From Nocardioides kribbensis (GTDB lineage Bacteria; Actinomycetota; Actinomycetes; Propionibacteriales; Nocardioidaceae), in NCBI RefSeq assembly GCF_015070375.1, contig NZ_JADCLL010000002.1:248001-312000 (forward strand): 64,000 nt of DNA, given 5' to 3'. The translations under genes were made by a program, and so were the position numbers. Position 1 is the stretch's first letter; each line of letters opens with the position of its first letter. This document shows positions 1 through 9,027 of the stretch, piece by piece. The notes beneath the pieces are model-generated. The model worked only from the letters and a program-made list of their open reading frames with translations, was not told the origin of the DNA and ran no database searches.

Positions 1-174
1 GAGGTGGTCGCCGCTGGTCGCCCCGAGGGCCACCGCGAGCACCAGCAGGGCCGAGGCTCCGGTCCCGTCGGTCGCGGCCGACAGCCCGGTGATCGCCACC
101 TCGCCGGGCAGCACGGCCCCCAGGCCGAGCGACGACTCGGCGAGCGCCAGGAGGAAGCCCAGCAGGAAGGTCAT
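1..174 (-). CDS. DedA-family membrane protein, N-terminal part only
   Basis: Only the first 58 codons lie in the window; the gene runs off the left edge. The ATG (complement of 172-174) opens a hydrophobic stretch containing ESSLGLGAVLPGE and then GATSGD. These match the conserved amino end of DedA/SNARE-associated proteins, where an acidic residue, a PGE turn and a GA..GD motif recur. DedA proteins are polytopic membrane proteins linked to lipid carrier flipping and envelope homeostasis; that role is family knowledge, not visible here. The 372-bp region upstream carries a copy of the dispersed hairpin repeat. Confidence 0.8.
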   Translation of the reverse strand, partial: MTFLLGFLLALAESSLGLGAVLPGEVAITGLSAATDGTGASALLVLAVALGATSGDHL

Positions 175-266
175 CGGGTCCCCCGCTCCGTCCGCCGCCG
201 GGTGCGGTGGGACGACAGGTCCGACAACGCAACCGGAGGATTTATTCCGTTTGGCCCGCTGCGGCT

Positions 267-348
267 GTGCGGGTTTCACCGGTCGGCCGGCGAAACCCGC
301 ACTGGTCGGCCGACGCGTGGGCCGACAGGTGCGGGTCTGGGCCGACAG
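267..348 (-). repeat. Dispersed double-hairpin repeat, copy 1 (inverted orientation)
   Basis: This copy lies in the 372-bp gap 175-546, where I see no gene. GTGCGGGTTTC at 267-277 pairs perfectly with GAAACCCGCAC at 292-302. The right arm of that hairpin overlaps the left arm of a second one (CCCGCACTGGTCGGCC pairing with GGCCGACAGGTGCGGG, two mismatches). Read on the minus strand it matches the four other copies at 36.2, 36.4, 62.9 and 63.1 kb. It sits between the yceI stop and the dedA start. Confidence 0.8.
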
Positions 349-546
349 CCTGTCCGGACTCGCTTGTGCGGGGGCCGGGGCGGCCCTGCGGCTACGGGCG
401 GCGGCGGGCGGTCGGTGGACCCACCGGGGCGGAGCTGGAGTACGACGACGGGGCCCCGGATCACCGGGGCCCCGTCGTGGTGTCACGCGCCACCGATGTG
501 CCGGTCGGCGTGGATGTTGCTGCGTCCCCTGCCGGGGACGGGTGGA

Positions 547-1155
547 TCAGACGTTCTTGATCGCCGAGATGTCGAACTCGAGCTTGATCTTCTCCGAGAC
601 GAGGACGCCGCCGGTCTCGAGGGCGGCGTTCCAGGTGAGGCCGAAGTCCTTGCGGTTGAGGGCCGAGGCGCCCTCGAAGCCGACGCGGGTGTTGCCGAAG
701 GGGTCGGTGGCCGAGCCGGTCTGCTCGAACTCGATGGCGACCGAGTTGGTGGTGCCGGCGATCGTCAGGTCGCCCGTGATCGTCCAGTCGTCGCCGTCGC
801 GGCTGACGTCGGTCGAGGTGAAGGTGATGGTGGGGTTCTTCTCGGCGTCGAAGAAGTCGCCGGAGACCAGGTGGCCGTCGCGGTCGGCGGAGCCGGTGTC
901 GATCGAGGCGGTGACGATGCTGAGGGTCACCGAGGAGGCGGCGGGGTTGGCGGTGTCGATGTGGGCGGTGCCGCTCCAGTCCTTGAACTGGCCGCGGACG
1001 GTGGTGACCATCGCGTGGCGCGCGCTGAAGCCGAGACGGCTGTGGCTGGGGTCGATGGTGTAGTCGCCGGTGAGGTCGGAGACGACGCTGGTGGGGGCGT
1101 CGAAGGTGGCGGTGGCGCCGGTGGTCTTGTCGTTCGAGCGGCTGAAGATGCCCAT
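547..1155 (-). CDS. YceI-family periplasmic/secreted lipid-binding protein
   Basis: 202 residues beginning MGIFSRSNDKT. The start ATG is preceded by AGGAG at a 6-nt spacing, so I place it here rather than at the upstream in-frame codon. The body shows YceI hallmarks in order: GDYTIDPSHSRLGFSARHA, then VRGQFKDWSGTAHID, the central PTITFTSTDV strand and the tail KDFGLTWNAALETGG. The family forms a lipocalin-like barrel that binds isoprenoid chains. There is no signal peptide, as is common for short actinobacterial members, so the location is uncertain. The upstream promoter has a dyad in its spacer (see 1193-1221), suggesting control by a small repressor such as a MarR protein. Confidence 0.92.
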   Translation of the reverse strand: MGIFSRSNDKTTGATATFDAPTSVVSDLTGDYTIDPSHSRLGFSARHAMVTTVRGQFKDWSGTAHIDTANPAASSVTLSIVTASIDTGSADRDGHLVSGDFFDAEKNPTITFTSTDVSRDGDDWTITGDLTIAGTTNSVAIEFEQTGSATDPFGNTRVGFEGASALNRKDFGLTWNAALETGGVLVSEKIKLEFDISAIKNV

Positions 1156-1192
1156 GGTGTGCTCCTGAGGTCTGTGGTGGGGGTGCTCGTCC

Positions 1193-1221
1193 ACGCTAGT
1201 GGAACTTTCAATTACCCACAA
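1193..1221 (-). promoter_or_regulatory. Predicted yceI promoter with operator-like spacer
   Basis: Reading the minus strand: -35 TTGTGG (1221-1216), a 17-bp spacer, -10 TAGCGT (1198-1193), then about 30 nt of leader carrying AGGAG before the yceI ATG. The spacer holds TTGAAAGTTCCA (1211-1200), an imperfect dyad placed where a repressor would block RNA polymerase. A second inverted repeat, CGGACC-GG-GGTCCG, lies just upstream at 1223-1236. Confidence 0.5.
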
Positions 1222-1313
1222 CCGGACCGGGGTCCGTTTTCATTCCCGGCGTCGGTCCGCAGTCGCGAGGCGGTCTGGACCAGCGTCGACACGGCCTCGT
1301 CGGGCCGGAAACG

Positions 1314-1352
1314 ACGAGGAGCCGCGACCCCCGGTGGGTCGCGGCTCCTCGT
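1314..1352 (-). terminator. 17-bp hairpin terminator of the 49-codon mini-gene
   Basis: ACGAGGAGCCGCGACCC (1314-1330) and its exact complement (1336-1352) enclose the 5-nt loop CCGGT. It starts 9 bp after the stop codon of the small minus-strand gene at 1362-1511, so it most likely ends that transcript. There is no T-run, which is usual for actinobacterial terminators. Confidence 0.75.
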
Positions 1353-1361
1353 GCGTGTCGC

Positions 1362-1511
1362 TCAGGCTGCGTGAGGCGTCTGGATCGGAACTGCGCTCCG
1401 GACGTCGAGCGTCGGGTCGACCCAGTGGGCCTCCAGGCGCGTGCGGCCACTGCTGTCGGTGACGGTCACCCAGGTCTGGGTCAGGGCTCCGGTCATCTGC
1501 GAGTTCAGCAT
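1362..1511 (-). CDS. Small 49-residue protein, function unknown
   Basis: A mini-gene reading MLNSQMTGALTQTWVTVTD then SSGRTRLEAHWVDPTLDVR and ending QTPHAA. I do not recognise a named family. It looks real for three reasons: an ideal AGGAGGT ribosome site 5 nt before the ATG, a perfect 17-bp hairpin directly after the stop, and a candidate -10 (TACCTT, complement of 1543-1548) about 30 nt upstream. The sequence suggests a compact beta-rich domain (TWVTVTD, RLEAHWVD) without a signal peptide or membrane segment. Its own promoter, ribosome site and terminator make it a monocistronic unit between yceI and the glmS region. Confidence 0.7.
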   Translation of the reverse strand: MLNSQMTGALTQTWVTVTDSSGRTRLEAHWVDPTLDVRSAVPIQTPHAA

Positions 1512-1747
1512 GGGACACCTCCTGTTCATCTTCTGTTCACCAAAGGTAGCACGCCCCCACGGGGATGGGCGGATTTTGCCGAGACTCCGCTCGCTTCCTC
1601 CACCTGGAGGGGTGATCGACCGCGCGTCGTCCCCGCGGCGCTCCACCCGGTCGATCCGGGCGCGTCGGCGGCCCGGGCCCCGCCCGATCCCGTCCCGAGG
1701 CGGTGTTGTCCGCGGCCCGACCGACGAACGCGTCCGTGGTCGCGTCG

Positions 1748-1771
1748 TTCCTGCCCGAAATCGGGCAGGAA
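1748..1771. promoter_or_regulatory. 11-2-11 inverted repeat, operator candidate
   Basis: TTCCTGCCCGA and its exact complement TCGGGCAGGAA are separated by two A residues. The dyad ends 37 bp before the proposed GTG of the small protein at 1809 and lies upstream of glmS. The near-zero loop favours a dimeric-repressor site over an RNA hairpin, but no binding protein can be named. Confidence 0.45.
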
Positions 1772-1808
1772 GTTGGCGGACGGGGGTCGATGCGGTCACG
1801 ATCTGGCG

Positions 1809-2096
1809 GTGCGCGCACCCGACGACCTCCGAGAGCACCCGCTCGCCCCGCTCGTCGAGCACCTCAGCGCCACGACCGACCTCAGCCGACCCGAGGCGCT
1901 GCGCGTCGCGCAGGACGTCGTCGACTTCCTCGCCCAGCCGGTCGAGGAGGTCGTACGCCGCCGGCACGCCCAGCTGCGCTCCGCGGGCGTGCGCAACGCC
2001 GACATCTTCGCCCTCGTGCGCGACGAGCTGGCCCAGCGACTCGTCGCCGCCCCCCGCCTCACCGACCGGCAGATGCGTCGCATCGTCCACGGCTAG
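1809..2096 (+). CDS. Small hypothetical protein, 95 residues
   Basis: From a GTG the frame reads RAPDDLREHPLAPLVEHLS and then a helical, charged body with VVDFLAQPVEEVVRRRHAQ and RNADIFALVRDELAQRLV, ending RQMRRIVHG. Third-position GC is high through this frame, supporting coding. I do not recognise the family. It has no Cys, membrane segment or signal peptide and is predicted mostly alpha-helical. The start is uncertain: the purine-rich GGGG at 1782 is far upstream and no better in-frame start is visible. It precedes glmS by 93 bp on the same strand, so the two may be co-transcribed. Confidence 0.5.
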   Translation: MRAPDDLREHPLAPLVEHLSATTDLSRPEALRVAQDVVDFLAQPVEEVVRRRHAQLRSAGVRNADIFALVRDELAQRLVAAPRLTDRQMRRIVHG

Positions 2097-2130
2097 GCCG
2101 CCCGCGCGCCGGCTCCCACCCGAGCGCCAC

Positions 2131-2170
2131 CACCCACGCACCAGCACCAGCACCCACGCATCAGCACCAG
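2131..2170 (+). repeat. 20-bp tandem duplication in the glmS leader
   Basis: Two adjacent 20-bp units beginning CACCCACGCA, identical except for one base (C to T at unit position 11), occupy the space before glmS and end 19 bp before its ATG. No glmS ribozyme core is recognisable. Confidence 0.7.
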
Positions 2171-2189
2171 AACCCCGAGAGGACCCACC

Positions 2190-4019
<1,830 letters not shown>

Positions 4020-4149
4020 GCGCGGGCCGCTCGGCACGGCGGCGGGCGGGCGCGCGCGGGGCGTGCGCGGGGCGACGGGGAGCCGACGTGACCCAGCCCT
4101 CCGCGACGCGGAATCCGCCGCCGCCGCGCCGAGCGACTACCGTTGACGG

Positions 4150-6003
4150 GTGAGCCCTTCTGACGTACCGGCCGACGCACCCGCTCCCGAGAGCGCCGCG
4201 GAGCCTGCTGCCCAGCCCGCGACCGAGCCCGCGACGCCCGCCGCCGAGGCGCGGACCGAGCCGACCTTCTCCGACCTCGGCCTCTCCGACCAGGTCCTCA
4301 AGGCGCTGCGCGACGTCGGCTACGAGACCCCCTCGGCCATCCAGGCCGCCACGATCCCCACCCTGCTCGACGGCCGCGACGTCGTCGGCCTGGCGCAGAC
4401 CGGCACCGGCAAGACCGCCGCCTTCGCGCTGCCGATCCTCTCGCGCCTCGACGTCTCCCAGAAGACCCCGCAGGCGCTCGTGCTGGCCCCGACCCGCGAG
4501 CTGGCGCTGCAGGTCTGCGAGGCCTTCCAGAAGTACGCCGCGAGCATCAAGGGCGTGCACGTCCTGCCCGTCTACGGCGGCCAGGCCTACGGCGTGCAGC
4601 TCAGCGCGCTGCGCCGCGGCGTGCACATCGTGGTCGGCACCCCGGGCCGGATCATGGACCACCTCGACAAGGGCACCCTCGACCTGTCCGAGCTGCGCTT
4701 CCTCGTGCTCGACGAGGCCGACGAGATGCTCAACATGGGCTTCGCCGAGGACGTCGAGACGATCCTGGCCGAGACCCCCTCGGACAAGCAGGTCGCGCTC
4801 TTCTCCGCGACCATGCCGCCGCAGATCCGCCGGCTCTCCAAGCAGTACCTGAGCGACCCGGCCGAGATCACGGTCAAGAACAAGACCGCCACGGCGGCCA
4901 ACATCACCCAGCGCTACCTGATGGTGAGCTACCCCCAGAAGGTCGACGCCCTCACGCGCATCCTCGAGGTCGAGAACTTCGAGGGCATGATCGTCTTCGT
5001 CCGCACCAAGAACGAGACCGAGACCCTCGCCGAGAAGCTGCGCGCCCGCGGCTTCTCCGCGGCCGCCATCAACGGCGACGTCGCGCAGGTGCAGCGCGAG
5101 CGGACCGTCAACCAGCTCAAGGCGGCCAAGCTCGACATCCTCGTGGCCACCGATGTCGCGGCCCGCGGCCTCGACGTGGAGCGCATCAGCCACGTCGTCA
5201 ACTACGACATCCCCACCGACACCGAGTCCTACGTGCACCGCATCGGCCGCACGGGCCGCGCGGGTCGCTCCGGTGACGCGATCTCCTTCATCACCCCGCG
5301 TGAGCGCTACCTGCTCAAGCACATCGAGAAGGCCACGCGCTCCCCGCTCGTGCCGATGCAGCTGCCGAGCGTGGAGGACGTCAACTCCACCCGCCTGACC
5401 CGCTTCGACGAGGCGATCACCGCCGCCCTGGGCGAGACGGCCCGCATCGCGCGGTTCCGCGAGATCGTCACCCACTACATGAACGAGCACGACGTGCCCG
5501 AGGTCGACGTGGCCGCGGCGCTCGCCGTGGTCGCGCAGGGCGACACCCCGCTGCTGCTCGACGCCGAGGCCGACCGCGCCATGCGCCAGCCCGCCGAGCG
5601 GCCCGACCGCGGCGACCGCCCGGGCCGCGGCGACCGGCCCGAGCGCGGCGACCGTGGTCCGCGCCGCGGCCAGAGCGACGTGCCGATGGCGACGTACCGG
5701 ATCTCGGTCGGCAAGCGCCACAAGGTCGAGCCGCGCCAGATCGTCGGCGCCATCGCCAACGAGGGCGGTCTGCGCCGCGGGGACTTCGGGCACATCCAGA
5801 TCCGCCCTGACTTCTCGCTGGTGGAGCTGCCCGCCGACCTCGACCCGAGCGTCTACGCCAAGCTCGAGAGCACCCGCATCTCCGGCAAGCTCATCGAGCT
5901 GCGCGAGGACGGCGGCGGCCCCGCGCGCCGCTCCGGCGGCTCGGGCGGAACCTCGGGCGGCGGCGCCGAGCGCCCGCCGCGCAAGCCGCGCCACAAGGGC
6001 TGA
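4150..6003 (+). CDS. deaD: DEAD-box ATP-dependent RNA helicase with DbpA-type RNA-binding domain
   Basis: 617 residues from a GTG. An acidic/Ala-rich leader (1-38) is followed by the Q motif FSDLGLSDQVLKALRDVGY, Walker A AQTGTGKT (82-89), PTREL, DEAD (188-191), FSAT and HRIGRTGRAG. A disordered Arg/Gly/Asp repeat (about 485-505) links to a C-terminal DbpA-like RNA-binding domain (YRISVGKRHKVEPRQIVGAI and GDFGHIQIRPDFSLVELP). The tail is basic. It probably remodels rRNA or structured mRNA, as CsdA/DeaD proteins do, notably in the cold. A TACCGT -10 at 4138-4143 lies 6 nt before the GTG, so the mRNA may be leaderless. Confidence 0.95.
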   Translation: MSPSDVPADAPAPESAAEPAAQPATEPATPAAEARTEPTFSDLGLSDQVLKALRDVGYETPSAIQAATIPTLLDGRDVVGLAQTGTGKTAAFALPILSRLDVSQKTPQALVLAPTRELALQVCEAFQKYAASIKGVHVLPVYGGQAYGVQLSALRRGVHIVVGTPGRIMDHLDKGTLDLSELRFLVLDEADEMLNMGFAEDVETILAETPSDKQVALFSATMPPQIRRLSKQYLSDPAEITVKNKTATAANITQRYLMVSYPQKVDALTRILEVENFEGMIVFVRTKNETETLAEKLRARGFSAAAINGDVAQVQRERTVNQLKAAKLDILVATDVAARGLDVERISHVVNYDIPTDTESYVHRIGRTGRAGRSGDAISFITPRERYLLKHIEKATRSPLVPMQLPSVEDVNSTRLTRFDEAITAALGETARIARFREIVTHYMNEHDVPEVDVAAALAVVAQGDTPLLLDAEADRAMRQPAERPDRGDRPGRGDRPERGDRGPRRGQSDVPMATYRISVGKRHKVEPRQIVGAIANEGGLRRGDFGHIQIRPDFSLVELPADLDPSVYAKLESTRISGKLIELREDGGGPARRSGGSGGTSGGGAERPPRKPRHKG

Positions 6004-6007
6004 GCCC

Positions 6008-6031
6008 GGCTCCGGCCCTCAGGCCGGGGCC
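6008..6031. terminator. Bidirectional hairpin between convergent deaD and FAD oxidoreductase
   Basis: GGCTCCGGCC (6008-6017) pairs with GGCCGGGGCC (6022-6031) around the loop CTCA, giving 10 bp with one T.G wobble. It begins 4 nt after the deaD stop and spans the stop codon of the facing gene. Confidence 0.6.
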
Positions 6032-7077
6032 GCCACCCGCCGCGTGAGCCCCGCCAGGCGCTCGGCCACCAGGTCGGCGTCGGCGGCGGCCGCGGCGAGC
6101 TGACCCGCGGCCGCGGAGACCAGCACGGAGGCCGGGGCCATCGGCAGCTCGGCGACGTGGGCCAGGTCGCCCGCCGCGAAGACCCCGGGGCGGCTGGTGC
6201 GGCCCATGGCGTCGACGCGCACGCCGCCGGAGGCGAGCACCTCCAGGCCGAGCTGGCCGGCGAAGGGCGCCGCCTGCTCCAGCACCGGCGCCACGAAGAT
6301 CCCGCCGACCTCCTCGTCGGGCCCGCTCGCCAGCTCGGCGCGCACGCCGTCGCCGCTGCGGTGCAGGGCCGTGACCGGCTCGCTGCGCACGGCCACGCCG
6401 AGCCCGGCGAGCGCGGCGGCGGTCTCCTCGGGCAGCGAGGCGCCGTCGGTGAGCACGACCAGGCGCGAGGCGGTGCGCTCGAGCAGCACCGCGATGCGCG
6501 GCAGGTGGTCGTGGCTGCCCAGCAGCGCCACGGCCTGCCCCGACAGCTCGTGGCCGTGGCAGTAGGGGCAGTGCGCGGCGCGGTCGCCCCACAGCTCCTC
6601 CAGCCCCGCCACCGCGGGCAGCACGTCGCGCAGCCCGGTGGCCAGCAGCACACGGCGCGCACGCACGCGCTGCCCGGCGCCCGCGCGCTCCCCGGCGGCC
6701 TCGAGGGTGACCACGAAGCCGTCGGCGAGGTCGTCGCCGGCGGCCTCCACCGCGCTGGCGCGGGCCTCGCGCACCTCGACGGTGGCGTACGCCGCGAGCT
6801 CCACGCGCGCGATCGCCCGCAGCTCGGCCGGCGGGGTGCCGTCGCGGGTGAGGAAGTTGTGCAGGTGCCCCGCGGGGTCGTTGCGGTAGCGACCGCCGTC
6901 GACGACCACGACCCGGCGGTGCGAGCGGCCGAGCGTCAGCGCGGCCTGGAGGCCGGCGGGCCCGCCGCCGAGCACCACCACGTCGACCTGCTCGGTGGCG
7001 GACGGGGCGTCCGCTGCGGTGGCGCGGCGCTCGCCGGTGGGACCGGACGGATCGGGGGTGTCGGTGGGGTGGCTCAT
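6019..7077 (-). CDS. Thioredoxin-reductase-like FAD/NAD(P) disulfide oxidoreductase
   Basis: 352 residues. A polar leader (1-30) is followed by the FAD-binding motif GGGPAGLQAAL (37 onward), a central NAD(P) domain and the redox-active CPYCHGHE (CxxC 170-173), where classical TrxB has CATC. The C-terminal FAD segment carries GVFAAGDLAHV. Proteins of this shape act as small-molecule or protein disulfide oxidoreductases; the partner thiol is not identifiable. It is transcribed divergently from the MerR regulator at 7158 through a promoter with the 19-bp spacer typical of MerR activation. GAGGAG is the ribosome site. A cytoplasmic role in thiol or redox stress is inferred. Confidence 0.88.
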   Translation of the reverse strand: MSHPTDTPDPSGPTGERRATAADAPSATEQVDVVVLGGGPAGLQAALTLGRSHRRVVVVDGGRYRNDPAGHLHNFLTRDGTPPAELRAIARVELAAYATVEVREARASAVEAAGDDLADGFVVTLEAAGERAGAGQRVRARRVLLATGLRDVLPAVAGLEELWGDRAAHCPYCHGHELSGQAVALLGSHDHLPRIAVLLERTASRLVVLTDGASLPEETAAALAGLGVAVRSEPVTALHRSGDGVRAELASGPDEEVGGIFVAPVLEQAAPFAGQLGLEVLASGGVRVDAMGRTSRPGVFAAGDLAHVAELPMAPASVLVSAAAGQLAAAAADADLVAERLAGLTRRVAAPA

Positions 7078-7136
7078 GGCTGGCTCCTCGGCGGTGGTGT
7101 CGGGCCCTGACGGGCGGGGCGCTTGCCCTCACCACG

Positions 7137-7167
7137 ATGCTGTGACTTCATGTCGACATGAAGTCAA
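7137..7167 (-). promoter_or_regulatory. MerR-type promoter/operator for the disulfide oxidoreductase
   Basis: On the minus strand TTGACT (7167-7162) and CAGCAT (7142-7137) are separated by exactly 19 bp, the over-long spacer that MerR proteins untwist. A perfect 24-bp palindrome at 7143-7166 (half-site TGACTTCATGTC) fills the spacer and covers the start codon of the divergent regulator. This fits activation of the oxidoreductase with autoregulation of the MerR gene. Confidence 0.72.
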
Positions 7168-7760
7168 GCCCCCGGTCGGCGGCACCCCGGGACGGTGCCG
7201 ACCCGTCTCCCACCGGCTCCCCCTCCGCCTCTCCCGCCACCCCGTCGACCTCCACCTCGTCCGCGGTCGCACCGTCCGCCGTCGCACCGTCCGCCGCCGC
7301 ACCGCCCGGCCGGGGAGAGCCACCGTGGTCGGTGGGGGAGGTGGCCGCGCGCTTCGGCCTGGCCACCCACGTGCTGCGGCACTGGGAGGACGTCGGGCTG
7401 CTCCGGCCCGCCCGCGACGGCGCCGGGCGCCGGCGCTACGTGCGCGACGACGTCGTGCGAGTGGCGGTCGTGCTGCGCAGCAAGGCCGCGGGCATGACCC
7501 TCGAGCAGATCGTCGTGCTGCTCGACGCGGAGGCGCGCGACCGCCACGAGGTGCTGGAGGGCCACCTCGCCGACCTCGACCGTCGCATGGAGGAGATGCG
7601 CCGCTCCCGCGAGATGACCGAGCACGCGCTGCGCTGCCGCGCCCACGACATCGCGACCTGCCCGCGCTTCGAGGCCGGCGTCGAGGACCTCCTGGCCGGG
7701 CGCGACCACACCTTCGGGAAACCCCTTGCTGCGCCCGCGAGCCCTTCCCGCGGCGGCTGA
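7158..7760 (+). CDS. MerR-family transcriptional regulator
   Basis: 200 residues. The first 55 are a Ser/Pro/Ala-rich low-complexity tail unusual for the family. The winged helix follows: WSVGEVAARFGLATHVLRHWE then DVGLLRPARDGAGRRRYVRDD. After it come a dimerisation coiled coil with RRMEEMRRSREMTEHALR and two Cys residues (RCRAHDIATC) that might sense a thiol-active signal. The start ATG lies inside the perfect palindrome at 7143-7166. A later GTG near 7332 would remove the odd tail and cannot be excluded. The divergent disulfide oxidoreductase is the obvious target. Ligand unknown. Confidence 0.85.
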   Translation: MKSSPRSAAPRDGADPSPTGSPSASPATPSTSTSSAVAPSAVAPSAAAPPGRGEPPWSVGEVAARFGLATHVLRHWEDVGLLRPARDGAGRRRYVRDDVVRVAVVLRSKAAGMTLEQIVVLLDAEARDRHEVLEGHLADLDRRMEEMRRSREMTEHALRCRAHDIATCPRFEAGVEDLLAGRDHTFGKPLAAPASPSRGG

Positions 7761-7822
7761 GCGGGCCTAGGTTGCGAGGGACCCCGCGCCGCTCGGGACG
7801 GGGGCGCACCCGGAGGTCCGTC

Positions 7823-8926
7823 ATGCCCCTGCTCGCCTCGTCACGCTCGCTCCGGTCGTCGGCCCCCTCGCGGGGACCGCGGCCCGCCCGTCGGGCCCGC
7901 TCCGGGCGGGCGGCCGCCCTCGCCGCCGTGCTGCTCGCCCCGCTGGCGGCGGTGGCCCTGCCCGCGGCCCCCGCGAGCGCGGCGGCGCCGTCGTACGTCG
8001 CGCTCGGTGACTCCTACTCCTCCGGCACCGGCACCCGCAGCTACCTCGACGACGGCACCTCCTGCCAGCGCTCCACGCGCGCCTACCCCAGCCTGGTGGC
8101 GGCCCAGCGCGGCTACGCGCTGACCTTCCGCGCCTGCTCGGGGGCGACCATCCCCGACGTCACCACCGCGCAGCTCGGCGCGCTCTCGGCGAGCACGGCC
8201 TACGTCACGATCTCCGTCGGCGGCAACGACGCGGGCTTCGCCGACGTGCTCACCGAGTGCGCGCTGCCCGGCTGGATGAGCGACTGCGGCGGAGCCGTCG
8301 ACCAGGCCCAGGCCTTCATCGCCGGCACCCTCCCGGGCCGGCTGTCGACCCTCTACGGCTCCATCCGCAGCCGTGCCCCGCAGGCGAGGGTGGTCGTCGT
8401 CGGCTACCCGCGGGTCTTCATGGGCGAGGACTGCAACGCCGCCACGTTCTTCTCCCCGGCCGAGGAGACGCGCCTCAACGCCACCGCCGACCAGCTCAAC
8501 GCCCGCCTGGCCGCCGCGGCGTCCGCGCGCGGCTTCGGCTTCGCCAACCCGACCAGCCGCTTCACCGGCCACGCGGTCTGCGACGACGTGGAGTGGCTCA
8601 ACGGCTTCTCCAGCCCCGTGAGCGAGAGCTACCACCCCAACCAGCTCGGCCACTCCTCCGGCTACACCCCGCTCGTCTCGCCCCTGCTGACCGGCAGCGC
8701 GCTGGGCCGGGTGGCCGCGCCGGCCCCGCGCATCGACGCCGACCTGCTGCGCGCCGCCGACGCCCAGGGCGCGACCCTGGCCGCGCAGCAGCGCCGGTAC
8801 GCCGGGCTCGACGCCGCCATCGAGCCGGAGACGGTCACCGCCCCCGACCTGACCACCCCGGCCGCCCGAGCGGCCGCCCGCCGCGCCGGCATCGTCGACC
8901 TCGACCGCTGGGCCGCCCGCCACTGA
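7823..8926 (+). CDS. Secreted SGNH/GDSL-family esterase or lipase
   Basis: 367 residues starting MPLLASSRSL, with GGAGG 6 nt upstream. A twin-arginine-like basic region, a hydrophobic core and ALPAAPASA give a signal peptide cleaved near residue 53. Catalytic blocks: GDSYSSG (Ser64), GGND (133-136) and SYHPN (His271). Six Cys (81, 105, 146, 155, 204, 253) could form the three disulfides known from the Streptomyces SGNH lipase type. It probably hydrolyses acyl esters outside the cell; the substrate is unknown. A TAGGTT hexamer at 7768-7773 is a candidate -10 that gives a leader of about 43 nt. Confidence 0.9.
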   Translation: MPLLASSRSLRSSAPSRGPRPARRARSGRAAALAAVLLAPLAAVALPAAPASAAAPSYVALGDSYSSGTGTRSYLDDGTSCQRSTRAYPSLVAAQRGYALTFRACSGATIPDVTTAQLGALSASTAYVTISVGGNDAGFADVLTECALPGWMSDCGGAVDQAQAFIAGTLPGRLSTLYGSIRSRAPQARVVVVGYPRVFMGEDCNAATFFSPAEETRLNATADQLNARLAAAASARGFGFANPTSRFTGHAVCDDVEWLNGFSSPVSESYHPNQLGHSSGYTPLVSPLLTGSALGRVAAPAPRIDADLLRAADAQGATLAAQQRRYAGLDAAIEPETVTAPDLTTPAARAAARRAGIVDLDRWAARH

Positions 8927-9027
8927 CCCGCCACCGGTCCGGGGCCGGTCACGGGTCGGCGGCAACCGATCGGGGCTCCCGCGCGTCACCCCTGCGGAGA
9001 CGACCACCGTCACGTAGAAGGGACGTC

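Noticed and set aside
2097..2189. glmS ribozyme or riboswitch
   Set aside because: The leader is 93 bp of CA-rich duplicated sequence with no ribozyme core helices.
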